A stretch of 64,000 nt of DNA, from assembly GCA_049647585.1 (NCBI GenBank), contig JBARXY010000041.1, positions 124,001 to 188,000 on the forward strand, given 5' to 3'. A program made the position numbers and the translations under genes. The notes beneath the pieces were generated by a model. The model saw nothing but the letters and a program-made list of their open reading frames with translations, had not been told where the DNA came from and did not search any database. Positions within the stretch are counted from its first letter, which is position 1, and each line of letters begins with the position of its first letter. The DNA comes from JAGQSZ01 sp049647585 (GTDB lineage Bacteria; Actinomycetota; Acidimicrobiia; Acidimicrobiales; Microtrichaceae). Positions 52,384-60,698 of the stretch are shown one piece after another.

Positions 52384-53298
52384 GTGAGCGAGAGAGCCGA
52401 CAAGTTGCATCCAGCTGAGATGACCCTCGAAGAGGCTGCAGAGAAACTCGGCGTGCACTACATGAGCGCCTACCGCTACGTCCGCACCGGCCAACTGCAG
52501 GCTCGCCAGGTCGGCGGTCGATGGGCGGTGGACGCAGCCGCGCTGGCCAGTTTCAGAGAAGCACGAAAGAAGCGGTCGCCTAAGAAGTCCAGTTCGGCGA
52601 CCGGTCGGTCAGCGAGGCGAAGCGGCACGAAGCGCGAGGTCAAGTCCCTGAGTGACCGACTCGAGCGGGGCGACGAGGGCGGCGCATGGCAAATTCTGGA
52701 GGAGTTCGCTCTAGCCGCACCTAGCACGAACCTGCCGTGGGTCAGCTTTCTGGCCGACGCGATGCAACTGATCGGCGACAGGTGGCAGGAGGGCCAGACA
52801 TCAGTAGCGGAAGAACATCAGGCGAGTGTCGTGGCCATGCGTCTCATCGGTCGACTAGGGGCCCACGGCCGACGACCCGGGCGGCGCAAGGGCACCATCG
52901 TCGTCGCGGCGGCACCGGGAGACAGCCATGGCCTTCCGACCGCCATGGCGAGCGAGGTTCTGAGGAGCAATGGATTCGGCGTGATCGACCTCGGGGCCGA
53001 TGTGCCGGCGGATCAGATGTGGCAGGTGGCGAAGTCAACCGATCGGCTGCTTGCCGTTAGCTACTGCGCCACCTCGGACCTGGACCAGTCTCGTTCGAGC
53101 GAACTTCGCGAGTCCGTCAAACAGGTACGTGAGCTGGTCGGTTGTCCAGTGCTCCTGGGAGGTGCGGCCATCACCGATCGCGAGCACTGCCGCCGCCTCG
53201 GAGGGCAGTTCTGGACCTCTTCGGTCGAAAGTCTGGTCGAGGCCGCCGAACGTCTGCAGGCCGGTGGACCCGAAACGCTCCAACAGGTTGAGGGCTGA
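52384..53298 (+). CDS. carH: CarH/LitR-like B12-dependent photoreceptor regulator
   Basis: This encodes 304 residues from the second GTG after GGAGG. The N-terminal HTH ('MTLEEAAEKLGVHYMSAYRY', then VRTGQLQARQVGGRW) is of the excisionase/MerR type. A helical domain carries the light-sensor signature W-x9-E-H (W134, E144-H145 in DRWQEGQTSVAEEHQ). The C-terminal Rossmann domain has the B12-binding DxH ('APGDSHGLP') and 'VLLGGAAITDREHCRRLGGQ'. CarH-type proteins bind adenosylcobalamin, repress in the dark as tetramers and release DNA on illumination. The start of the carotenoid glycosyltransferase gene lies 2 bp after its stop. Confidence 0.85.
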   Translation: MSERADKLHPAEMTLEEAAEKLGVHYMSAYRYVRTGQLQARQVGGRWAVDAAALASFREARKKRSPKKSSSATGRSARRSGTKREVKSLSDRLERGDEGGAWQILEEFALAAPSTNLPWVSFLADAMQLIGDRWQEGQTSVAEEHQASVVAMRLIGRLGAHGRRPGRRKGTIVVAAAPGDSHGLPTAMASEVLRSNGFGVIDLGADVPADQMWQVAKSTDRLLAVSYCATSDLDQSRSSELRESVKQVRELVGCPVLLGGAAITDREHCRRLGGQFWTSSVESLVEAAERLQAGGPETLQQVEG

Positions 53299-53300
53299 CC

Positions 53301-54422
53301 ATGCCGCTCTTGGTCCCCCTGGGCTGGTTTGCCGCCTGGCTGCTGTTGCTAAGACTGCCGACGCTGCGCAAGGTGGCGGATGCCCGGTCGACCCGGGTTC
53401 CGGCGGATCTGTCGATCATCATCCCTGCCCGCAACGAGCAGGACCGCCTGCCGCTGCTGCTTGCCAGTCTGCAGGCACAGACTTTGATGCCGGCGCAGGT
53501 GCTCGTCATCGATGACAATTCCGACGACTCGACCGCCGCCTCGGCACGGGCATTCGATGGAGTGGAGGTCCTTCAGGCCACACCACCGCCGGAAGGCTGG
53601 ACCGGAAAGAGTTGGGCATGTGTCATAGGCGTCAACCATGCGGTCGGATCGCGGCTCATCTTTCTGGATGCCGATGTCCGTCTGGCACCCGACGCGCTGG
53701 CGGCTGTCGATGATGCGCTGCACAAACACCGGGGACTTGTCTCGGTGCAGCCCCGGCACCAGATCCACTCGCCTGTGGAGGCGGCGTCGATGCCATTCAA
53801 CATCGTGGGCCTGATGGCGCTGGGCATCGGCTCGCTGATCCCTCCCCGCACCCAATGGGGTGCCGCGGGACCGTGCATGGCCTCGTCCAAGGAGGACTAC
53901 GAACTGGTGGGCGGACATGGTGCTACCCGAGGAGCGATCGCCGAGGACCTCGAGTTGGCCGCCCTATATGGCCGCGCCGGGCTTCCGGTTCACTGCGTCG
54001 GAGGTGGAGACCTGGTCTCGTTCCGCATGTACCGAAACTTCGGCGAGATCGTCGTCGGCTGGTCAAAGAACATGGCATCCGGCGCCCGACGCTCACCGTG
54101 GCTGCGCACCCTCGGCATCACGCTCTGGATCGCAGCGATGCTCCAAGCGACCTTCCTCCTGTTGCGGGTCCCCGGGTCAGACAACCAGGGAATCGTCAGC
54201 GCCGGAGTTGTCTATGCCGGCTTCACCCTGCAGTGGTTCGTGCTTGGACGTCAGGTGGGACGCTTCCGTCTCGGCGCCCTGCTGTGGCCTGTCATGAACG
54301 TCTTCTTCGTCACGGTGGTGATCCTGTCAGCACTTCAGACAGTCCTTCTACGAAGGGTCACCTGGAGCGGTCGGAGGGTTCGGGTCGGTCCCAGGGTCCG
54401 GATCGGCGACGGACCCTCTTGA
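53301..54422 (+). CDS. crtQ: Family-2 glycosyltransferase, CrtQ-like (carotenoid modification)
   Basis: This encodes 373 residues. A membrane helix at the N terminus precedes a GT-A domain: 'DLSIIIPARNEQDRLPLLLA', 'VLVIDDNSDDST', 'PPEGWTGKSWAC', 'LIFLDADVRLAPDAL' (DxD) and 'EDLELAALYGRAGLPVHCVG', then several C-terminal helices. This layout is shared with 4,4'-diaponeurosporenoate glycosyltransferases. The name is supported by the neighbouring CrtO-type acyltransferase and the light-responsive regulator. It is in one unit with the CarH-like gene and overlaps the convergent acyltransferase gene by 75 bases at the 3' end. Confidence 0.75.
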   Translation: MPLLVPLGWFAAWLLLLRLPTLRKVADARSTRVPADLSIIIPARNEQDRLPLLLASLQAQTLMPAQVLVIDDNSDDSTAASARAFDGVEVLQATPPPEGWTGKSWACVIGVNHAVGSRLIFLDADVRLAPDALAAVDDALHKHRGLVSVQPRHQIHSPVEAASMPFNIVGLMALGIGSLIPPRTQWGAAGPCMASSKEDYELVGGHGATRGAIAEDLELAALYGRAGLPVHCVGGGDLVSFRMYRNFGEIVVGWSKNMASGARRSPWLRTLGITLWIAAMLQATFLLLRVPGSDNQGIVSAGVVYAGFTLQWFVLGRQVGRFRLGALLWPVMNVFFVTVVILSALQTVLLRRVTWSGRRVRVGPRVRIGDGPS

Positions 54423-54941
54423 GTCCCGCGGGTGCAGTGAGCTTCGTGACCTGCGGCGGGTGAGAACCCGCTGAATTCCTGCCCTGTTGTACCTCTGGAC
54501 GACTATGCAAGGAGCGTTGAAGCCAACACCGAAGACGATCATCCCCAGTGCCACGGGAGGCCTGCACCAGATCAGGTGGAGTGGCGTCGAGGCGAGTATC
54601 AACCAATGCACCCGCTCCGCCCTCACGGTCAACAGTGCAAAGTTCTCCAGATTCTCGTTGCGGCTCGAACCAACCGCTCTCATCGACTGGCCGTTTGCGA
54701 AGAAGTCCCCTGCCTGGGGCAGTCGGCCCTTCCATCGCCGTACCCGCACCAGCCGCTGCCAGGTCCTACCGCCCTTCTCCCACCGGCGAATCCTCGTGAT
54801 CGGCCCCGCATGTTCGAGCCGTTCCCTGCTCCAGTGGACCGCTACCCAACCCGCCAGTAGCGAGGTCAGGAACCAGACCGCAGAAGAAACCAGCACCGCC
54901 CATCCGTCTGGGAGCTCAGGTGTGCCGACCATGAGGGACAC
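54348..54941 (-). CDS. crtO: CrtO-like glycosyl-carotenoid acyltransferase
   Basis: This encodes 197 residues with membrane helices near 14-34 and 115-140. 'RVRRWKGRLPQAGDFFANGQ', 'VRAERVHWLILASTPLHLIW' and 'NAPCIVVQRYNRAGIQRVL' match the order of motifs in CrtO acyltransferases (RWK.LP, ..E..HW, N.PCI..QRYNR). In staphyloxanthin synthesis this enzyme acylates the glucosylated carotenoid. The last 45 residues are an unusual charged tail (DPDPGTDPNPP). Convergent with and overlapping the crtQ-like gene. Confidence 0.75.
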   Translation of the reverse strand: MSLMVGTPELPDGWAVLVSSAVWFLTSLLAGWVAVHWSRERLEHAGPITRIRRWEKGGRTWQRLVRVRRWKGRLPQAGDFFANGQSMRAVGSSRNENLENFALLTVRAERVHWLILASTPLHLIWCRPPVALGMIVFGVGFNAPCIVVQRYNRAGIQRVLTRRRSRSSLHPRDSRGSVADPDPGTDPNPPTAPGDPS

Positions 54942-55101
54942 CCTATTTCTCGACGCAGGACCGGTTCGATGTCAATCCGCAATCGGTCACAGATCGCGCC
55001 TTCGTAGATTGCACTATTCGGTTTGGACCCTGTAGTCGCTGGGTAAGTTCCCAATCAGTCGTCAGCTATCCAAGCCATGGCGCTACTGAGGGGAGATCAC
55101 A

Positions 55102-55377
55102 ATGCTTTGGATCATCGGAGCGATAATCATTGGGCTACTCGCAGGGTTCCTTGCCAGGGCGGTGGTGCCCGGTGACGACTCGATGGGAATTGGCGGCACC
55201 CTCGTTCTGGGACTCGTCGGCTCACTGATCGGCGGCTTTCTCGGGTGGCTCATTTTTCACAACGACGGCGACAACGGAGCGTTGCAGTTCTCCGGAATCA
55301 TCGGGTCGTTCATCGGCGCAATCATTGCCCTGCTGATCTGGAGAGCCATCCAGTCCCGCCCGGCAAGTCGCGTGTGA
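55102..55377 (+). CDS. GlsB/YeaQ/YmgE-type small membrane protein
   Basis: This encodes 91 residues in three hydrophobic helices with Gly-zipper sequences: 'IIGAIIIGLLAGFLARAVVP', 'GIGGTLVLGLVGSLIGGFLG' and 'GIIGSFIGAIIALLIWR'. This is the transglycosylase-associated/GlsB family, induced by stress in many bacteria; mechanism unknown. The ATG follows GGGGAG. Confidence 0.92.
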   Translation: MLWIIGAIIIGLLAGFLARAVVPGDDSMGIGGTLVLGLVGSLIGGFLGWLIFHNDGDNGALQFSGIIGSFIGAIIALLIWRAIQSRPASRV

Positions 55378-55559
55378 GGGGTACGACCAAGCCTCACGTT
55401 CATCGTGAACTTGCGGACCGAACGTCCCGATGTCCTGCCGGGGCTGATCCCAGGTCGGTGGGACGTCGGGCCGTTCCTTTGCACCGACTCGTTCGATCTG
55501 ACGCACTGAGCGACGAGTCCGGTGGTCGAGGACGGCCTACATATGCTGGAATCCATCCC

Positions 55560-56036
55560 ATGGCCAAGAGACTTGAGATGGTTCGTGACATCGCCGCTCC
55601 GCCCGAGGCGGTATACGCCGCTATTTCCGACGTGACCCGCATGGGTGAATGGTCCGAGGAATGCCATGCCTGTGAGTGGCACGAGGGTTTCGACGGCCCT
55701 GTCGTCGGTGCAACTTTCGAGGGTCATAACCGCAACGGCGATCGTGAGTGGACCAGTCAGGGCAAGGTGACAGAAGCCGAAGCGGGCCGTTCGTTCGTGT
55801 TCGAGTGCTACATGTTCGACTTCCACTTCTCGACGTGGGGATACCGAATCGAGCCCACGGCCGAAGGGTCCCGGGTTACGGAGTGGACCGAGGACCTGCG
55901 ACCTGAGTCGGCAATGGAGTTCAGCAAGAAGATGTCGGGAATCGACGACCGACAGGACCGCAATCGTCAGACAATCAGCGGAACGCTTGAGCGGCTTGCC
56001 AGAGAACTCGAGAGTGACTCCCGGCCGGTCAGCTGA
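55560..56036 (+). CDS. SRPBCC-family protein
   Basis: This encodes 158 residues from the ATG at 55560 (the frame opens at 55245). 'LEMVRDIAAPPEAVYAAISD', 'TRMGEWSEECHACEWHEG' and 'FHFSTWGYRIEPTAEGSRVT' fit the polyketide-cyclase/START-like fold. Ligand unknown. It stands alone on the plus strand. Confidence 0.88.
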   Translation: MAKRLEMVRDIAAPPEAVYAAISDVTRMGEWSEECHACEWHEGFDGPVVGATFEGHNRNGDREWTSQGKVTEAEAGRSFVFECYMFDFHFSTWGYRIEPTAEGSRVTEWTEDLRPESAMEFSKKMSGIDDRQDRNRQTISGTLERLARELESDSRPVS

Positions 56037-56101
56037 CTCGTTGAATCACAGCGTTTTCTAGTCAATACTGCTCTGGTCCGTTGCCGACCGGTTGTGTCTC
56101 C

Positions 56102-56662
56102 CTACGGCGTCAACAACTTCTGCATCGCATAGTTGTGCAGGGCAACACCGTTCACTTCGAAGTCTCGTCGGCGGACCACTGTGAAGCCCTGCGTCTCGAA
56201 GAATCGTCGTGCCAACTCGCTCGCTTCGACGAATAGTCGTTCGACTCCGGAGCTCCTGGCGGACTCCTCCAGCCGTAGATACAGCATCGCTGCAACTCCA
56301 AGCCCGGCCCCATCCGGGTGCCGGTACAGGTGATCGATATGCCCGTCAGACTCCAGATCGGTGTATCCGAGCACCCGATCCGAGCCGTCCTCGGCCCCCG
56401 AAACGGCAACGGCGACGAACACCTCCCGCCCGTCGGACGCGTAGTTCTCGAAGAAGCTGGCATCGGGTCGGACGGGTGCCCACGCCTGCACCTGCTCTGC
56501 CGAGTAGTCGGTGATTGCGATTTCACGAACGGCGCGAAAGAAGATCTCGGCTAACTGGGCGGCATCGCCGTGCCGGTATTCCCGGACTCGGAATTTCCAG
56601 GCTCGGAATTTCCAGGCTCGATTTTCCGGGACGCTGTAGTGATCGTCGGAGCGATTACCCAC
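56102..56662 (-). CDS. GNAT-family N-acetyltransferase
   Basis: This encodes 186 residues. 'YTDLESDGHIDHLYRHPDGA' and 'GLGVAAMLYLRLEESARSSG' give the beta4-alpha3 acetyl-CoA-binding region, and 'LARRFFETQGFTVVRRRDFE' the C-terminal part, as in YafP/PhnO-like acetyltransferases. The N terminus contains a duplicated AWKFR (AWKFRAWKFR) from a 15-bp tandem duplication, upstream of the real fold, so the start may lie lower. Substrate unknown. Confidence 0.85.
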   Translation of the reverse strand: MGNRSDDHYSVPENRAWKFRAWKFRVREYRHGDAAQLAEIFFRAVREIAITDYSAEQVQAWAPVRPDASFFENYASDGREVFVAVAVSGAEDGSDRVLGYTDLESDGHIDHLYRHPDGAGLGVAAMLYLRLEESARSSGVERLFVEASELARRFFETQGFTVVRRRDFEVNGVALHNYAMQKLLTP

Positions 56663-56773
56663 GGATTGACGCTACAGCGGGGGCACCGGGTACGGCGTTC
56701 TGAATTGAGGTGCCGGTCCTGTCGATGACCCGCCCGCTCCCCTACATTGCGCTTGGCGAAGCGGAAGGCAGAG

Positions 56774-57331
56774 ATGGCGAAACTCATTTACATGGCGCTC
56801 ACCTCACTCGACGGTTACACCGAGGACTCGGGAGGATCCTTCGACTGGGCAGTTCCCGACGCCGAGGTGCACGCCTATGTCAACGACCTCGAAGCCAACA
56901 TCGGTACCGATCTTTACGGCCGACGCATGTACGAGACGATGGCTGTCTGGCAGACCGTCGGTGACGAACCTGATGTCTCCCAGGTCGAATTGGACTTTGC
57001 CGAAGCTTGGAGGGAAAGGAACAAGGTCGTCTACTCCCGAACTCTCGATGAGGTGCGGACCCCACGCACCCTTCTCGAACGTGATTTCGACCCGGACAAG
57101 GTCGACCATCTGAAACGGACCACCAAGGGTGACCTCAGCATCAGCGGCCCGACATTGGCTCGCCACGCATTCGCTGCCGGGCTGATTGACGAGATCCACC
57201 TCTTGGTGTTTCCGGTGACCGTGGGCAGCGGCAAGGCAGCCTTGCCTGACGGCCTCCGATTGGACCTGACGCTGCTCGACATCCGAGGTTTCGAAAGTGG
57301 GGTGGTCCACCTGCACTACCAGGTCGTCTGA
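56774..57331 (+). CDS. Dihydrofolate-reductase-fold protein (RibD_C type)
   Basis: This encodes 185 residues from the ATG after GGAAGGCAG. 'MAKLIYMALTSLDGYTEDSG', 'YGRRMYETMAVW', 'VVYSRTLDEVRTPRTLL', 'DLSISGPTLARHAFAAGLID' and 'EIHLLVFPVTVGSGKAALPD' are the landmarks of the YwjB/RibD_C subgroup of DHFR-like reductases, distinct from FolA. Convergent with the next gene with a 16-base overlap. Confidence 0.92.
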   Translation: MAKLIYMALTSLDGYTEDSGGSFDWAVPDAEVHAYVNDLEANIGTDLYGRRMYETMAVWQTVGDEPDVSQVELDFAEAWRERNKVVYSRTLDEVRTPRTLLERDFDPDKVDHLKRTTKGDLSISGPTLARHAFAAGLIDEIHLLVFPVTVGSGKAALPDGLRLDLTLLDIRGFESGVVHLHYQVV

Positions 57332-58005
57332 CTCCTTCGGCCCGCAATCAGTTGTATCGACAGCGCTGTCAGCAGGCCCAACAGACCGACTAGTCCCAGG
57401 CCCAGCCCGATCAAGGTCGCCACCCGCACCCTTGCAGATCGTGCTTCTTCGCATGAGCTGAAGCCCATGTCTTGTGCGTGGAATGCCTCGAGGGAGTCCG
57501 TGTCACCTTCCTCGTATGTGACCATGAGGGTTGAAAGTTTCGAACTCGGTAGAGCGACCTCTCGCCCGTAGCAGCCGTTCGAGACAAACACTGACCACCT
57601 CTCCGGCAGCGGCAGCCTCAAGTCTGTGGTCTCGGTGAATCCCGCAGGTGTGGCCCCAACCGTGACCGGTCCAACCCAGTCCTCATCAACGTCGTCAGTT
57701 CTCTCTATGCCCCACAGCACGACACGATCTTCCGAGGCCGGCCATTCACCTTCGACGATCTGGAGCTGCCGGAGCGCATCGGCAGTCAGCGGACCAGTCT
57801 CGATGGAGACCTGTCCATCGTTGGTCTCGGCGAAGGCGACGCTGCCTGCGAGGGGGCTGCAGGGAACGAACACACAGACGCCATCGATCGCGACCACGGG
57901 TGCAAAGGCGAGTGCTGTCCCCAGGACGAGCAGGCTTATGCTGATCCGCTTCAACCAGGGCGCCCAGGACCATGCCTTGGGCATGTCGCCGAAAGTCTTC
58001 CCCAT
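57316..58005 (-). CDS. Bitopic membrane protein of unknown function
   Basis: This encodes 229 residues from the ATG at 58005 (the frame opens at 58110). Helices lie at about 20-38 ('ISISLLVLGTALAFAPVVAI') and 200-222 ('ATLIGLGLGLVGLLGLLTAL'); the domain between them is extracytoplasmic and contains two Cys pairs (CVFVPC; CYG...C). No family is recognised. Confidence 0.75.
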   Translation of the reverse strand: MGKTFGDMPKAWSWAPWLKRISISLLVLGTALAFAPVVAIDGVCVFVPCSPLAGSVAFAETNDGQVSIETGPLTADALRQLQIVEGEWPASEDRVVLWGIERTDDVDEDWVGPVTVGATPAGFTETTDLRLPLPERWSVFVSNGCYGREVALPSSKLSTLMVTYEEGDTDSLEAFHAQDMGFSSCEEARSARVRVATLIGLGLGLVGLLGLLTALSIQLIAGRRSQTTW

Positions 58006-58081
58006 GGATCGTGACTCTAGAGCCCAAACCGATTGTGTCTGTTGGAGACTGCCAAGTCGTCCCGGCTGAGCAGGCCATCCC

Positions 58082-58507
58082 TCAGAAATCCGGCAACGTG
58101 AGTGACCCATCCTCGGCGAGTGTGAATCCGGGGTTGTAGGCCACCTCCCAGACGTGACCGTCAGGATCTCGGAAATACGCGGCGTATCCCCCGTAGAACG
58201 TGTCGCTCGGACTCTTCGTGATCTCCGCGCCGGCGTCCCTGGCTACTTCGATCAACCGGTCGACTTCTCCACGGGTGCGGACGTTGTGAGCGAGTGCGAT
58301 TCCGCCGAAAGTCGCATTGCCGTCGTCCCTGATCCCTGCGTCGTCTGCCAGCTTCTCGCGAGCCCAGAGCACAACGGCGAGCCCTCCGGCTTGGAAGAAG
58401 ACCGTCTCCTCGACCTCCTGACCTTGCCAGCCCAACTGCTCATAGAACCTGAGTGACGCGTCAACGTCCGCCACCCCGAGTGTTATCAAACTGATGCGTT
58501 GATCCAT
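58082..58507 (-). CDS. VOC-family glyoxalase-like protein
   Basis: This encodes 141 residues from the ATG at 58507. 'MDQRISLITLGVADVDASLR', 'FYEQLGWQGQEVEETVFFQA' and 'YFRDPDGHVWEVAYNPG' show a complete VOC fold with the terminal HVWEV metal-ligand strand (Glu). Glyoxalase/bleomycin-resistance type; substrate unknown. Confidence 0.9.
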   Translation of the reverse strand: MDQRISLITLGVADVDASLRFYEQLGWQGQEVEETVFFQAGGLAVVLWAREKLADDAGIRDDGNATFGGIALAHNVRTRGEVDRLIEVARDAGAEITKSPSDTFYGGYAAYFRDPDGHVWEVAYNPGFTLAEDGSLTLPDF

Positions 58508-58557
58508 CACACGACGGTAACGCCCCGCCAACCGATGCGGACGTCTCCCCGGTCTGT

Positions 58558-60036
58558 CTAGCTGCTCTCTGGCGAGGCCGTCCTCCACCGTCGACGAATA
58601 ATGTCGGCCTGTTGTGAGTTCTCGGGCGAAGGCCGTTGGCTCTTCCTAGTACCTGACCGAAGCTGGGCAATGCTGGCAAGTGCGCCCTCGGCGCTCAACC
58701 CATCGTCGACGAGAACGACGCCAGCCACGGTGCCGGTCCGGCCGACGCCGCCCCAGCAGTGGAAGTACACCCCGCCCCGCTGACGTGCATCCCGAATCGT
58801 GTCCAAGATGTCGTCATATGCATGGACTTCCAGTGTGCCCATGTCCGGGATTGGATGATGGATTCGTCGCAGGTCCAGGTCTCGATATTGGGCCACTTGC
58901 CGGACGAGGTGTTCGTAGGGGTCCAGCCGGTCCTGGTCAGTGGTCAGGTCGACGAATGTACGAATTCCATTGTCGACCAGCAGGTTGATCCGCTGGATCG
59001 CCTCTTGCTCATCGCGGTGACCGGGATACTCGCCGGCGAGTATCCCGGTCGTCAGCCAGTACCCGTGGACAACGGCGTCGTGAGGCCAAGTATCGGACGC
59101 CTCGTTCCCGGCTCCTATGTCGAAGAGCCTGCTAGCGATGCCGGCTATCCGCTCGTGGTTGCAGATTCGATGACGCCATTGAGCCGGAATGCCAGACTCG
59201 CCCCAGCGCGCGCCTGCGAGTTGGCCGGCGATGGCGGCGGTGGTGTCGGCATCGTCGCCGAGGTTGGCGGCACGCAACACCGCATCACGGAAATCGGCGG
59301 CACCTGCGACGGACCATATGGCTGCCTCGAGGGCGTCGACCACGTACCCACTGCCCCTGATCGCCGGTGGTTCCTTCCCTGCCCATGAGCCCCGGGTAAC
59401 TGCTTCGACCCTTGGGTCGAGAGGCCCGAACTGCCAGAAGTCATCAGCCAAGACTCCCTCCGCCGGTCGGCCGTTGATGAGCGCGGCGATCATCGCCCCG
59501 TACACCCGACAGGAGTCGACGGGCCGCGAGGCGGGGTGCGTCGTCCGGCTCGATTCCCCCGAACGTTCGGCAGCCTCGGAAGGGTCGGCGTGCCAGCGGA
59601 TCGGCACCGCGGCCAGGCGCATGAGCGAGCCGTTCGCGGCACTTTCCTGGTCGACGACCTGATCGGTGACTTCGCCCGTTCGCTCGAAGCGGCTGAGCGC
59701 GGCAGTGGTGGTCCCGCCGATGTCGAAGCAGGACCCGGTTGAGGACCAGTAGCCGTTGTTACGCCATGCGACATAACGACGAAGCTGGTCCGCTGGGTCC
59801 AGTTGATGGAGGTCCAAGATGGATTCCGCCAGGCACATTGCCATGGAGGTGTCGTCGGTCCACTGACCCGGTTTCAGGTGGAAGGGACCGCCGCCCACCA
59901 TGTCGGTGATGGGTGTGAACGATCCGGGCGGTTTGAACTCGAGCGTGGTGCCCACCGCGTCACCCACTGCCAGGCCGACCAGCGCTCCCATCGCCCTGTC
60001 GCGCTTCGAGGTACCACTCGCGGTCTGCTCCATCAC
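58558..60036 (-). CDS. ADP-ribosylglycohydrolase fused to a dual-specificity phosphatase domain
   Basis: This encodes 492 residues. Residues 14-320 form an ADP-ribosylglycohydrolase (DraG/ARH) domain: 'DRAMGALVGLAVGDAVGTTL', the first metal motif 'GQWTDDTSMA' (T60-D61-D62) and the second 'NLGDDADTTAAIAGQLAGA'. After a short linker ('VVHGYWLTTGILAGEYPGHR') a phosphatase domain (about 345-470) follows, with 'RTFVDLTTDQDR' and the active CX5R loop HCWGGVGRTG (about 424-432). The two domains could act on ADP-ribose or phospho groups of the same substrate. An MbcT/ART partner was not found nearby. Confidence 0.88.
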   Translation of the reverse strand: MMEQTASGTSKRDRAMGALVGLAVGDAVGTTLEFKPPGSFTPITDMVGGGPFHLKPGQWTDDTSMAMCLAESILDLHQLDPADQLRRYVAWRNNGYWSSTGSCFDIGGTTTAALSRFERTGEVTDQVVDQESAANGSLMRLAAVPIRWHADPSEAAERSGESSRTTHPASRPVDSCRVYGAMIAALINGRPAEGVLADDFWQFGPLDPRVEAVTRGSWAGKEPPAIRGSGYVVDALEAAIWSVAGAADFRDAVLRAANLGDDADTTAAIAGQLAGARWGESGIPAQWRHRICNHERIAGIASRLFDIGAGNEASDTWPHDAVVHGYWLTTGILAGEYPGHRDEQEAIQRINLLVDNGIRTFVDLTTDQDRLDPYEHLVRQVAQYRDLDLRRIHHPIPDMGTLEVHAYDDILDTIRDARQRGGVYFHCWGGVGRTGTVAGVVLVDDGLSAEGALASIAQLRSGTRKSQRPSPENSQQADIIRRRWRTASPESS

Positions 60037-60230
60037 TCCATCCTTCCGGGCGCCATTTGTTTCTGGCCTCGGTCACCCTGCGAGACAATCATTGCGGTTC
60101 GGTGTGACAGTGAGCAGCGGGTTCGCAATCCAGGACAAATCTGATCACACCACCCAGGCCAGTCGGCAGCGTCGTGGCGGCGGTACGCCACTTCGGTGGG
60201 CCAGCGGATGCGACTGGCTAGATTCCTGAC

Positions 60231-60686
60231 ATGCCGGCAACCGATGACTTTCGACTTATCGAGAAGCTGATCTACGCCTACGCGGATCAGATCGACGCAG
60301 GCAACTTTGCCGGAGTAGCCAGACTGTTCCGACATGGTCGTATCCAGGCTGCGCCGGGGTTCCTCGTTCGGGGAGAAGAGTCGGTACTGAAGCTCTATGA
60401 GAGTTCGACACGTCTGTACGAGGACGGCACTCCTCGTACTCGACACGTCACAACCAACGTGGTGGTGGAGTTCGAAGGCACCACCGAGCCAGCCCAATCC
60501 GCCAGTGCCCGGTCCTACTTCACGGTCTTCCAACAGACCGAAGAGCTCCCCCTCCAAGCCATCATCGCTGGCCACTACAGCGACAGCTTCCAACGCGTCG
60601 ACACAGAATGGTGCTTCGATACTCGGGAGATTTTCGTCGATCTCACCGGTGACCTGAGCAAGCACCTGCTGTTCGAACTCGGCTAG
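60231..60686 (+). CDS. SnoaL/NTF2-like protein
   Basis: This encodes 151 residues. 'LIEKLIYAYADQIDAGNFAG', 'VARLFRHGRIQAAPG' and 'PRTRHVTTNVVVEFEGTTEP' are typical of the SnoaL_4 nuclear-transport-factor-2-like fold, small cyclases, isomerases or dehydratases. No specific substrate can be named. Divergent from the ADP-ribosylglycohydrolase gene. Confidence 0.88.
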   Translation: MPATDDFRLIEKLIYAYADQIDAGNFAGVARLFRHGRIQAAPGFLVRGEESVLKLYESSTRLYEDGTPRTRHVTTNVVVEFEGTTEPAQSASARSYFTVFQQTEELPLQAIIAGHYSDSFQRVDTEWCFDTREIFVDLTGDLSKHLLFELG

Positions 60687-60698
60687 ATCCCCTTAGAG

